Shown: piece by piece, positions 47,545 through 58,881 of the stretch | How positions within the stretch are numbered: position 1 is the stretch's first letter | Layout: each line of letters starts with the position of its first letter | Origin: Batkoa obscura | Lineage: Eukaryota; Entomophthoromycota; Entomophthoromycetes; Entomophthorales; Batkoaceae | Direction of reading: 5' to 3' | NCBI GenBank assembly: GCA_030770535.1 | Contig: JASVEC010000033.1 | Span: forward strand, 393,933-457,932 | DNA length: 64,000 nucleotides | The notes under the pieces: generated by a model | The model's input: only the letters and a program-made list of their open reading frames with translations | Databases searched by the model: none | What the model was told of the DNA's origin: nothing | Translations under genes and position numbers: made by a program

Positions 47545-48447
47545 ATGGAAGCCAAAACAAGTGAATGTATTAATAAAGGAATTGATCTTTTATTTAAAAC
47601 AAAAGATCAAATAGATAATGAATCCTTTGATGAGTTATTAGATACTTTAACTTTATTAGGTTGGAAAGACTTGCCTGAGATTAAGAAGTTATTTTCAAAT
47701 AATGTTAAAGAATATGAGCAAATTTTAGAATTAACAAAGGGTGATCAAACTTTATCTTTTGGTCTTCAACAAATGTGTGAATCATTTGAACTTTTGGAAG
47801 ATATTTATGAAGCTGTTGAAAAAGATCCTCATTACCTGAAGTTATTTATTAATTCACTCCAGTTTGATCATCTTGAGACTACGCATTCAGAAGTAATGAA
47901 AGAATTGGAAAACGTATTGAATCAAATCCCAAGTATTTATTCATCAAAAATTAAGTTAATTTTACTTGAAAGAGCTATTATGAATGATATGGGTATTTTT
48001 ATATAATAATAGAATCAATTTTCATTAATTTTTAATAGCATTTAGTAAGAAAGAGCTTAATGATGCTTTAAGCATTCTTAAAAACAAAGCCCTTTATATA
48101 GAGGTATTAAATCAACTTTACCGTCAAAGTCTTGATAACTTATCTTGGGAGAACACTTTTGAAAGTGTAATGGCTATAGTTTATTCAATGAATCCTGAAG
48201 TAGCAGAGATATTCGAAATGTTTTTATGGTACACTCATGCTATACATAGTAATTATATTATATTTAAAATATAAGTAAATAACTTTTTAATTTAGCTTAT
48301 AAAGATCCAAGTACTTGGTATGCAACTTATTGTGAATATATGTTTAACCCTAGCTATGATGGCTTACCAATTGAATCAGATGGCTCTTCTATCTCTGCTC
48401 AACTTTCGAAGTTAAATCTTGAACCCCTTGGGAGCCCAAAGGTGTAA
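47545..48447 (+). CDS. Helical protein of unknown function
   Basis: Three exons (47545-47992, 48039-48248, 48296-48447) give 269 residues; all phases agree. It is rich in Leu/Glu helices (LELTKGDQTLSFGLQQM, FELLEDIYEAVEKDPHYLKL), resembling armadillo- or HEAT-like repeats. The C-terminus is more specific: YKDPSTWYATYCEYMFNPSY, then a polar tail with AQLSKLNLEPLG. It has some look of a proteasome- or chaperone-binding helical adaptor such as PSMD5, but the C-terminus does not fit and I assign no family. No signal peptide or membrane segment is seen. Confidence 0.65.
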
Positions 48448-48567
48448 TATTAACAGTACATGGATATTTTAAAAGTATTTTGAAATAAACTCTTCTCGCT
48501 TATAAATTATTATGCATAAATTAACTTATATTTTTATGAGCTATGAATTTGTTTAATTATTCTTTTA

Positions 48568-49759
48568 ATGTTTAGAATTTTAAGTAACAGAATAAGTTTA
48601 TTTTCACATAAAGTGATAAATAATAAAATTACAACTCAATTACTTATAAACAAATGCTTATATAATAGTAGTAATATAAATTATAACAATAACATAAGTG
48701 ATGGCGATAGTAATAAAGTAAATGTTAACAATGACAATATAAATCAAGCTCAAAATGAAGAATCTAATAACCCATTAAATAATGATGAAGGTAAAATAAT
48801 TCAATTTAAATAATAATTTAATAAATTTTATAGAAACTAGTAAGAATATGACAAAAAAAAAAGGAGTAAAAATCATTCCAAACATTGAATTAGCATCAAT
48901 ACCACATCCAGAAATTAGAGAATATTCAACGGAATTTTTTATAAAACCAGCTAATTTTGTTAGTTCTGTCGGTCATATACCAGATGAAGAGGAGCAAGAT
49001 TTTCATAAGTTTAGTTGGCCGAATAAGTCACTTCCAGAAGTAGCATTTTTGGGTGTATCTAATGCTGGAAAATCCACTTTAATTAACTGCTTATTGAATA
49101 CAAAAAAACTAGCAAAAACATCCAAGAAGCCAGTAATTAAATATTAAATCTATAGTTTATTAAATTAATATCAATTATAGGGGCATACAAAAACATTGAA
49201 TTTATTTGAAATAGGGAATAAATTAATATTAGTAGATGTGCCAGGATATGGTTATAAAAGTAGGGTCGAGTGGGGAGAATTAGTAGAAAATTACCTCAAA
49301 AGAGGAGTGTCTGATAAGGGCAAGCTTAAAATGGTTTATTTGCTTATTGAATCAAAACGTGGATTTAAGACATATGATAGAATTATATTAGAATTACTTG
49401 AAAGGTTACAAGTACCTTACCAAATACTTATAACTAAAGCAGATAAACTGAATGCTACTTATTGGGAAGAAGCCTTTTTAAACCCACAAAGTTCAATATT
49501 AGCTAAATATTTAGTTGAGCATTCTCATTTTAAAAAGCATAATTTATTATTTTTAGCACCATTACAAGCTAAATTTGGTTTATCACAGTTACGGGCCCAC
49601 ATCCTTGAAGCAACTAAGATCATTCCTTCTAGATTACAATCTTATTTATCTGAAAGTATAAAATTTACTCAATTGCCCTCTTCTTCTTCTTTGAGAACAC
49701 CTTCTAAAAAAGCACGTAGGGAATATGCTCAACAACAACAAGAGGAGCGACAAAATTAA
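48568..49759 (+). CDS. EngB-type GTPase, probably mitochondrial (GTPBP8-like)
   Basis: Three exons (48568-48790, 48834-49132, 49181-49759) give 366 residues. The GTPase domain from about residue 150 has G1 GVSNAGKSTLINCLL, a G2 Thr in GHTKTLN, G3 VDVPGYGYKSR, G4 ITKADK, all in TrmE-Era-EngA-EngB order. Motif sequences match bacterial EngB/YihA. The N-terminus (MFRILSNRISLFSHKVINNK) is an Arg/Lys amphipathic presequence, followed by an Asn-rich linker. EngB proteins aid large-subunit ribosome assembly; in eukaryotes the homologue works in mitochondria. Confidence 0.88.
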
Positions 49760-49952
49760 ATCATTTATTTTTTGTAGCTAATAGAATAAATATTTTTATA
49801 TAGATTTAATTCATATTTATATATATTATACATTAATGATTTTATTAAAAGGTATAACGATAATATGATATAGCAAAGAAACATAATTACAATAATATTA
49901 TATCAATAATGACAACAATTTAATAAATTTTATAAGAAAAAGGATTTATTAT

Positions 49953-51241
49953 TTAACAGATTTTAATACCTTTTAATCTTTGATCAATTAAATATAAAGC
50001 TAATATAAATGAATTTTTATCTAAATAACCCTTTTGTTTTATATCACATATATCCCATATCTTAGCTAATGTTTCAACATCTAACTTAGATAATAAAAAC
50101 AATTCTACTACCTTTGATACCATTATTTTGTCTAGATAATATTTAGATTAATCATCATACTATAAAACTAATTTACCTTTTTGTTCTTCATTTCCATTCT
50201 GTTTTAACGTTAAATATAATTTATTATATCTTATTTGATCATTTTTGGGTATCTGTATTATTTTACGTTGGATAGGATCTTCTATTAGTATGATTAGTTA
50301 TATTATAATAATAAATACTTATGATTACTATTACCATCTTCAATTTCAGTTTGCCTCCTAATTGGAAGTTTAGGTGGAGCAATATCACCCTAAATGATAT
50401 AAAATTATATAAGAGAGTAATTTACTGTAATTAAAATTATACTACATTTTGATGTTCACTATTATTACTATTATTTCGGTCAGGTAATTTTGGTGGTAAA
50501 ATAGGATCCTATTTACATTAGTTTTTTGAAATAAAATATTAACAGTTGTGATTACTTTAATAGTATTCATTTCTTTTAATTTTAGCAATGCTTCTTTTTT
50601 ACTTGGGATAGGTGGAGCATTTAATTTCTATTAAAAATAAAAAATAAAAAATAAAAAAAAATAACAAATCAATAACTCTAATTACTTTTGGTAAAGAATA
50701 TCTCTTTTCTACATCATTCAAATCATTTTGTTTTGCTCTGCTCTGTGGCGATATTAATTAAATATGTTTAATTTTTCAAATCTATTACCTTAGCGGAAGC
50801 ATTATTATTATTTACATCTTTGTTGTCGCTACTACCACTATTATTACCGTTGTCTAGTGGTTCCTTTTTAGGTAAAGGGGGAGGTGGGGCAGGCCTTGTA
50901 GGATGTAAAATTGGCTTCTTTTCGGTTTTATTTAAATCTTTGATTTTACAGTCAAATATTAACTCTATTGATTACTTGAATACCTTAGTATTACCTTGGT
51001 TGTTTATATTGTTTTTATAATCTATAAGATGTTTTGGCTTTGGTGGTAATGTCCTTCTTCTTGTTAAATAATCATCTACTTTCTTTGTTTCTGTTTCAAC
51101 TTCTACTTTCTTTATTGGAACTATTTTATTATTGTTGATTGATGAATTGGTAGTCCTTTCAAATAGTGCCATACGTTCTTTTACACTTAATCTTTTATTC
51201 TCTGCTTCTTCATTTTGTGGCATTTGTGTTTCTTTACTCAT
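49953..51241 (-). CDS. EH-domain protein, Irs4/Tax4-like
   Basis: Eight exons (50995-51241, 50789-50937, 50686-50742, 50556-50627, 50446-50508, 50335-50389, 50177-50281, 49953-50131) give 308 residues. The C-terminal 90 residues form an EH domain: YNKLYLTLKQNGNEEQKDKI, VVELFLLSKLDVETLAKIWD and the loop DIKQKGYLDKNSFILALYLI. The N-terminal part is disordered with repeated proline motifs (PAPPPPLPKK, NAPPIPSKK, LPPKLPDR, IAPPKLPIRR), probable SH3 ligands, most on their own small exon. In yeast, Irs4 and Tax4 bind the phosphoinositide phosphatase Inp51 through this EH domain. The donor of exon 5 could be three bases later. Confidence 0.78.
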
Positions 51242-51762
51242 CTCCCTTTATTGATTATTTTTTTAAAATTATAAAAATAAATTTTGTAGTGCTTTCATTT
51301 GTTTTTTAGGTTTTTAAATTATCTATAAAAATGATTTTTGCTTATTTAAAAAAGTAATTTAATTCAGTATTTATGTAAAGGATAATATAATATATGTGAT
51401 TATATTATCTTGTCTTATTTTATACTGTACATATAATATACAGATATTGTAAGGTAACTCAAAGTAATATTGTACAATGCTATATTGTTTATAAATTGTT
51501 CTATAATGAGTAATTTAAAACAAAACAACCATTCTCTTGGTAAATTATTTTAAATGTAGCCAATAGCAGTGGTTCTACTTGATTTCGACCTTGAAGCCAT
51601 TAATAATTGGCTATTTTTTGATGATGCTAAGATTACTTGGAATAAAAGGTTATTTATTTTAAGTCATTTTTAACTTATAAACTTGGCAATCAAAGAATAT
51701 AAAAAAACTAAAAGTATAAACTCAGATAATAATTTTATCTATTTAAATTCATATTATTTAGA
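51242..51762. promoter_or_regulatory. Divergent region between Irs4-like gene and fimbrin
   Basis: 520 AT-rich bases with the starts of two outward genes. No upstream coding exon of fimbrin could be supported. Confidence 0.4.
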
Positions 51763-53947
51763 ATGAGCTCTGCAGACCCTATTAAAATTAAACGCAAATT
51801 CCCTACATTATCTTTAGGCGAAATACAAACTTTGATTGATGACTTCAGGTAAGTTTTTTTTAATGTTTTATGTTCAACATTAATTGTTTTCAGTCAAATC
51901 GATTTAAATGGAGATGGATCCATTGATCAAAGTGAGCTTATGAAAAGTTGCACTAACCTTGGAACTTATGATCAAGTGAGATCAACTTTAAAAGAAGTTG
52001 ATATAAATGCCAATGGTACTATCGAAGTAGAAGAATACATTGAGGTAAACTAATATTAAGTACTATTTGAATAATAATTAATTGTATTTAGATTATTCAA
52101 AAACTTAAGTCTGGTAAAGCAAAAGGAGTTGAAAGCTCAATGAATGCTTTTGGTAAAAAAGTAGTTACTGTACGTGGTGCAAACCAATCAGATACCGCTC
52201 ATACTTTAAATGAAGATGAAAAAGTAGAATTTACTATTCATATTAATGATGCCCTTGAACATGATGAAGACCTCAAAAATAAGATTCCTATTGATCCTGA
52301 TACCATGCAGTTATTTGATGAATGTCGTGATGGTTTGATTTTATCAAAACTGATTAATCATGCTTCGCCTGATACTATCGATGAGCGTGTATTAAATAAA
52401 GGAAAAATAAATAATTTCCAAATGACCGAGAATAATAATTTAGTTATCAACTCAGCAAAAGCAATTGGGTGTTCAGTAGTTAATATTGGTAGTGGGGATT
52501 TAATTGAAGGAAGAGAGCATCTTATCTTAGGATTAGTATGGCAAATCATTAAGATTGGGTTATTATCCAAAATCGATATCAAGTATCATCCTGAATTATA
52601 TCGTTTACTTGAAGAAGATGAAAATTTAAATGATTTTCTTAAATTACCAGCCGAACAAATTTTATTACGTTGGTTTAATTATCATTTAAAGAATGCTAAA
52701 TGGGAAAGAAGAGTTAGCAATTTTTCAAAAGATGTTAAGGATGGCGAAAATTACACAGTTTTATTAAATCAAATTGCCCCTGATCTTTGCTCACGCGATC
52801 CTCTTAAAGATAGTAATTTAACTTCAAGAGCAGAAAAAGTAATATTTAATTTTCAATAATAGTTTTTAATAATAATTGTTATTAGGTATTAGAAAATGCT
52901 GATAAAATTGGATGCCGTAAATATCTTACAGTTAAAACATTATTGAATGGAAATCCAAAATTGAATCTTGCTTTCGTTGCTCATTTATTTAATAATCATC
53001 CTTCTCTTGAACCATTAACCGAAGAAGAACAAGTCGAAGCTGTACAGATGGAAGAAGAAGAAGAAATTGATCCAAATTCACTACGTGAAGCAAGAGCATT
53101 CACCTTATGGCTTAACAGTCTTAATGTCGAGCCTTATGTTTATAATTTATTTGAAGATTGTAAAGATGGACGAGTATTACTTCAAGCTATTGAACATATT
53201 AAACCAGACTTAATTAATTGGAAGTTAGTTAATAAGCCAAGAGAAGGATCTGATGTTCCATTATCTAGATTTAAACAAGTCGAAAATACCAACAATCTTA
53301 TTCATATAGGAAAAGAATTAAATTTCTCATTAGTAGGTATTCAAGGAGCAGATATTACTGATGGATCTGTTACTTTAACATTAGGTAATTATAATATATA
53401 CTTTTTTATATGAATAGTATTTATAAAGCATAAATATTTTAGGTTTAGTATGGCAAATTATGAGAGCAAATGTAGTAAAAACACTCAAATCACTTTCTAA
53501 GAATGGACGTGATTTAACTGACTCAGATATTATTGCATGGGCTAATAAAAAAGTGTCAAGTAGTAATAAGAACTCAAAGATTGCTTCTTTCAGGGATACA
53601 TCTCTTGGAAATGCTCATTTCCTTTTGGATTTATTAGATAGTTTAAGACCTGGCATTGTTGATTATTCTTTAGTTACTCCTGGAAGAACAGGTAATATAA
53701 TATAAGCGATAGTATTAACAACAGTAATATTAACTATAACTAATAGAGGATGATGCTAAGCTTAATGCAAAGTATGCCATTTCAATTGCACGTAAAATGA
53801 ATGCAACTATCTTTTTATTGCCAGAAGATATCGTAGAGATTAAACCTAAGATGGTAGAGAATTTTTATATTTATATAATCAATAACTAAATTTAACTTTT
53901 AGATCATGATTTTTATTGGTTCTCTTATGGCACTTGCTCAAGGATAA
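51763..53947 (+). CDS. SAC6: Fimbrin/plastin (Sac6), actin-bundling protein
   Basis: Seven exons (51763-51848, 51894-52044, 52092-52838, 52886-53384, 53443-53691, 53747-53853, 53903-53947) give 627 residues, the normal length. Two EF-hands lie near residues 15-80 ([13 protein letters not shown] with full calcium ligands; [15 protein letters not shown]). Four calponin-homology domains in two actin-binding pairs follow: [52 protein letters not shown], and a fourth ending [11 protein letters not shown]. It crosslinks filaments in actin patches and rings at the cortex. The 15-codon last exon carries the conserved terminus. Confidence 0.96.
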
Positions 53948-54145
53948 TTTTCAAACCTATGGTTACAACTAAGCTAATTAAAAAAGTTGTCTAAAATTAT
54001 ATATACTTTATAATTTTTTATTTAATTTAATAACTAAGGCTAATTAAAAATGATAATAAAAATTTCAAAACTAAACTTACAATATAATAATTTTAATCGG
54101 TAATAATAAAACACTGATAAACAAAAATTTATTTAATATTAATAG

Positions 54146-54960
54146 TTACTTTAAATTCGGCATTGGGCCTATTATTTCATCATTGTTTTTGTAACTACAA
54201 TTTAAATCGTCAAAGTCCATTTTAGCATTATAGTCCTCCTTGAAATATTTATCCATTCGATTCAAACCTACTTTACCTCGTCCTTTGAACTTTATTTCTT
54301 TCTCTTGTTCTTTTTTATTTCCTTCAAATCTATCTCTTTTTCTATTACTATCAAATTTATCTTCTCTTCTACTTTGCTTCTTTTTACTTTTATCCTTTTC
54401 TCTTTCAGATTCTTTTGTTTCATCCTTTTTCCTTTTGTTTTCTTTCTTATCGTTATTGTTTTTTGAATCAAGTAGCCTATTGATTGTCAATAAATGATGA
54501 CTTGCTTTTGATTTATGATCTGTAAATTATTATTACTATTAAAATAACTAAAATTTAAAGTTGAAATACCCTTAATATTCATCTCTTTACTTATTTTCTC
54601 TTGCTTCAACAAGTGTCGATTATGACTGTTTGTGTGTTTTATTATATTGCTCAGGAACTGCTTATCTGGTTTAGTTGTTCTTTCAAAGCTATAATAACAA
54701 CAAATAAATAAATACCTTTTATAACATAATTATGCCTACCTTTGTAATGGATTTAAATATGCTGTTGTACCATATTTTTCGAATAACTTTTCTTTCTTCT
54801 TAGCTTCTTGTAGTAACATGTTACTAATGTAACTGTTTAGTTCTGCTGGATCTTCAATATCTATATCAGATGCAGATGCGCCCAACGCAGCCTTTGTTAA
54901 TTTATTGACTACAGTATTTAATTGATTGTCTTGTTTTTTAGCTTTATTTTGATTATTCAT
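54146..54960 (-). CDS. Basic, charged protein of unknown function
   Basis: Three exons (54740-54960, 54570-54688, 54146-54519) give 237 residues. Residues 1-70 contain helix ELNSYISNMLLQEAKKKEKL. Residues 75-100 (KPDKQFLSNIIKHTNSHNRH) recall the NVIRHTDAHN motif of NKAPD1-like nuclear proteins. A Lys/Arg/Glu-rich stretch is followed by a conserved-looking end: GRGKVGLNRMDKYFKEDYN and GPMPNLK. Composition suggests a nuclear RNA or chromatin protein. The NKAPD1 link is weak. It is divergent from the gamma-tubulin complex gene with 88 bases between starts. Confidence 0.65.
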
Positions 54961-55048
54961 TGTTTTTAAAAAATAGAAAAAAAATCAATTTTTCTACTCA
55001 ATTTTATTTATAGTAAAATATAAACCACGACCCTTCCTTTTATTTAAA

Positions 55049-56515
55049 ATGAAATTTAATAACAATAGGGATGATATACACTATTTAACTCTAATTCAAA
55101 ATAAAATGAAGAGTATCAATTTATTAGTTTCTCACTTACCCCAAAACGAATTTAAGCTATTAGGTAATGCGATATGTTAATAAATACAATTACAAGGGTA
55201 TAATATAATTTATAGAAATAATCAAACAAAAAAAAGGAACAGACAATAATAAAGAGGTAAAAGATGTCAAAATTGGTAAGCAATAATGTTTACTAAGATA
55301 CAAGATTAATAATAATATAATAAGGAAATAGTCTATTGATAAATCAAAAGAGTCAATATCAAAACTTGAATTTTGAAAATGAGGTTAATTTAATTAAACG
55401 GAAGAAAAAGGAAAATGCCATTATAAGTGATAAGCAAAATAATTTAACGATAAAGTACCGATTCAAAGCTATTGTAAGGATTTTAATTAATTATGATATC
55501 AGCATAAAATAATTATAACAATATGTTATATTAGGATTTAAAACCACTTGAATGGGAGAGAATTAATAATAGCAATATTATAGAACGTAGTGATATAGGA
55601 AAAAATAGTAAGAATTTTTATAATATACATGTAAATATATATAACATTGCTAGATAATATTATTCGTTATCAAAATTCCAATTATTTAAGTGAACAGCCT
55701 ATCGATTATGTTCATTTTAAGTGTAAAAAGTAAATTTTTTATTATTCATTTTAATGCTCTTAATTGATAAATAGAAACTATATTGATTTATTCTACAATA
55801 ATGCCGTAAATGATGATATCATAAACAATAATATACAATTAATATACAATGATATTCCTTATATATTGTTTGGGATAAACAACTCAATTATTGAATTTGA
55901 TTTAATTAAATATCGATATAAGTTTAGTAGGAGATTTCAGTTAATAATGAACAACTTAAACAAGAATTGTAGTAGTAAAAACATAGTGTATTTGACATTA
56001 TTAAATAAACAAATAATGGAACACTATTGTAATTTTGGACTATTAATAAAAGTTATAGAAAACTTGATAATCGCTTACAGCAACAATAGTAATCCAATTG
56101 GATTAAAATTTAGTAACTCATTGGACAATTACTTAAATTCAGTAAAATGTGAAGTTTATGAGATATTAAATCATTATTTTAATTCCACTAATTTTATCCC
56201 ATCTTTGCTTAAATTATGGCATAGTCTTTCTTCTATTTATTCTACTTTAGTTCGTTTATTAGACATTATTTGTACTGATAATAATAGCAATGATGGCCTT
56301 ATAAATAGTAACAGCAATAATAATATCATTAATTTTAATAATATTATTATTGATTTTAATAAGTTAAATAAAAACGAAACAATAATTCAGTTACTATATA
56401 GTTATTTGTATCAACATGATGGATTTAATATAATGAAAGAATACAATTTAATAACAGCATTGTTTATTGAAACAATTACAATTTATTTCGAAGATATTTA
56501 TTTATGGATTGGAAT

Positions 56516-56547
<32 letters not shown>

Positions 56548-57500
56548 CAATCAATATAATTAATGAATTTAAGTCAAAAAAGTTATTTAATTCAATATTC
56601 AATAATATGATTTATAGTAATAATATTAATACTATTAATGATTTGTTTGAGTTGTATTACCACTATTTTAATAGTACAAATGATAATATAAATAGCCCAT
56701 CATTGTTTTTGTTTAATGAAATATCATTGATGGAGATATTTGAAATCGGATTATTAATTCGAATCATTCATTATTATTTACCAAAACACTCTTTATTTTT
56801 AAATAACAACTTAAATATAAATAATATTATTAATCCCGTCAAATTCCAAGAGTAAGCCTATTATTATTATTATTGTTCTATACTTATAATTAAACTTTGT
56901 ATTAGATTAAATGTAGATTGGAATATTTATATTAAACATGTAATGAGTCAACTGATTTACTATTTAAATAATAATACCTTAAAGGAGGATTTGATTGATG
57001 ATATATTTAACAAAACATTAAATAGTAACAGCAATAAATATTTAAAGAATATTAATAATAAACAACTTGATTTAATACAAATAATATCAAAGTCACCCAA
57101 AATAAATAATAACAATTCAACAATGTTTTTATTGAATGAAATTAGTTCAAACAAAAAGTCAATTAAAGTTGATAAAATAGTTAAAGAAGGAATAATAAAC
57201 AAAATAAAGGAACAAAATCAATTGATACGGTATTCAATAGAAATATTATTTATTAAAGAATTTCAATTGAATATTATAAGTAATCAATTATTTGAGTTTT
57301 ATTTTTTATTAAATTATCCAATTAATTTTATTGTCAATCAATTTATTGAAGATATTATTAAATTAAATATTAATATTATTAATTGTAATTCAAATAATCA
57401 GCATCTCATATTCAAGGTAATTAACAAGCTAAATCATACGATTAATAATGGGAGTAACAACAATAATAAGCATAATTTATTAGTTTATTTTAGTTATTTA

Positions 57501-57583
<83 letters not shown>

Positions 57584-58286
57584 ATTATTCTATAATTTAA
57601 AATTAAATAATAATTTATCATTACCTATTACTATAGTTATTACTCAAGTAATGATAAATAAATTTAATTTAATATTTCAATTACAGCTAAAATTACAATA
57701 TTTAATCAAATTATTGTGTAATATAAAGATGAAAGATCATAATATAAATAATGATAAGAAGTACATTAGTTTGATGCTTAATTTTAATCATTTTTTATCT
57801 TCATTTCAGTATTATATTCATTATTTAGTTATTCATACTCATTTGTTTAAATTAAATCAACTATTTAATAACATTACTGAAGACAACAATAATAGTAACA
57901 ATATTCATAATTTATATAATTATTTAAATAGTCATTTAAATAAGATAAAAAATATAAAAAATAATCAATTTGGAATAGCAAGGCTGAAAATTATATATCA
58001 TAAATATATTAATAATATTATTTATTATTTGTTTTTAAATAATAATAATATAATATTTAACTTATTAAATTTATGCTTAAATGATATATTTAAGTTTTGC
58101 TTCAATATAGATTTAATGAATAATTCTACTTTTAATGAAATTGATCAAATTTACACTAATTTCATTGAACGTAAGCAGTTGCTGTTGGAAGCTATTTATA
58201 CCTACTCTGTTAATACTATAAATGATAATGATCCTGATTTACCTAACTCCCCTTTCTTTGATTATTTATTATCTCAGTTTTATTAA
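55049..58286 (+). CDS. Gamma-tubulin complex component (Spc97/Spc98 family)
   Basis: Seven exons (55049-55163, 55216-55275, 55325-55473, 55535-55607, 55654-55729, 55775-56851, 56906-58286) give 976 residues. The GRIP1-like part starts at about residue 160 with DIPYILFGINNSIIEFD, then KLWHSLSSIYSTLVRLLDII and YLYQHDGFNIM. The GRIP2-like part has LPITIVITQVMINKFNLIFQ, FLSSFQYYIHYLVI and FIERKQLLLEAI, matching the LPLS...YQ.IF and QYYM helices of GCPs. GCPs build the ring that templates microtubules at spindle poles. The sequence is highly diverged, with Asn runs (56519-56546 and 57501-57581), so which GCP it is cannot be said. Confidence 0.72.
57501..57581 (+). repeat. AAT tract encoding polyasparagine in the GCP gene
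   Basis: About 27 consecutive AAT codons. A shorter run sits at 56519-56546 in the same gene. Confidence 0.9.
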
Positions 58287-58364
58287 AATAAAAACAAATT
58301 ATAAATTTAACTATTTAATTTATAAAAAATAAAATTATAAAATCATTAAACTTAAATTGAGCAA

Positions 58365-58640
58365 TTATTCTTCTTCAGAAGGAGGGGTAGGTAAACGCCA
58401 AAGACCACCAGCGATAGGAATCTTTGAAAGGATATCTTGACGTACAAGTGGAATTCCTTCACCAAGGAATAATAAACCAATACCTGCTACAGCACCCCAA
58501 CGAGCTAATGAAGGAGCCCTAAATAAGTTAATAAGTTAAACTATTTATAATTAGATATATCTAACTCACCAGCGTAAAATAATTTGAGGAGTGAAACGCT
58601 TAAATTGTACGTTTGAAGAGTATTTTGATAAAGTTGACAT
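58365..58640 (-). CDS. QCR10: Cytochrome bc1 complex subunit 10 (QCR10-like)
   Basis: Two exons (58570-58640, 58365-58518) give 74 residues; yeast Qcr10 has 77. It has one membrane segment (ARWGAVAGIGLLFLGEGIPL) followed by VRQDILSKIPIAGGLW, parallel to yeast [20 protein letters not shown] and KIPLLG, then an acidic tail TPPSEEE. It would be an accessory subunit of complex III in the inner mitochondrial membrane. The stop lies 78 bases from the convergent GCP gene. Confidence 0.82.
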
Positions 58641-58881
58641 AGTTATAATGATTTTATTCTAAAATAATTATAAAAAATAACACTTTTCGAGATTATCTTG
58701 GTTTATCTTCAATCAATTATTATGGGTTATTCTTTATCCAATCATTTTTCAGTTTGTTTTTAGGATTAAAAATTCAATTTAAAAAAATCGATTAATGAAA
58801 AATATTCAAAAATACACTATACAAAATACAATTATAAATTAAAAAATAATATAATAGAATAGCACAAAAATAAAATTTTAT
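58641..58881. other. Short AT-rich gap
   Basis: 240 bases between two minus-strand genes. Nothing recognised. Confidence 0.4.
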
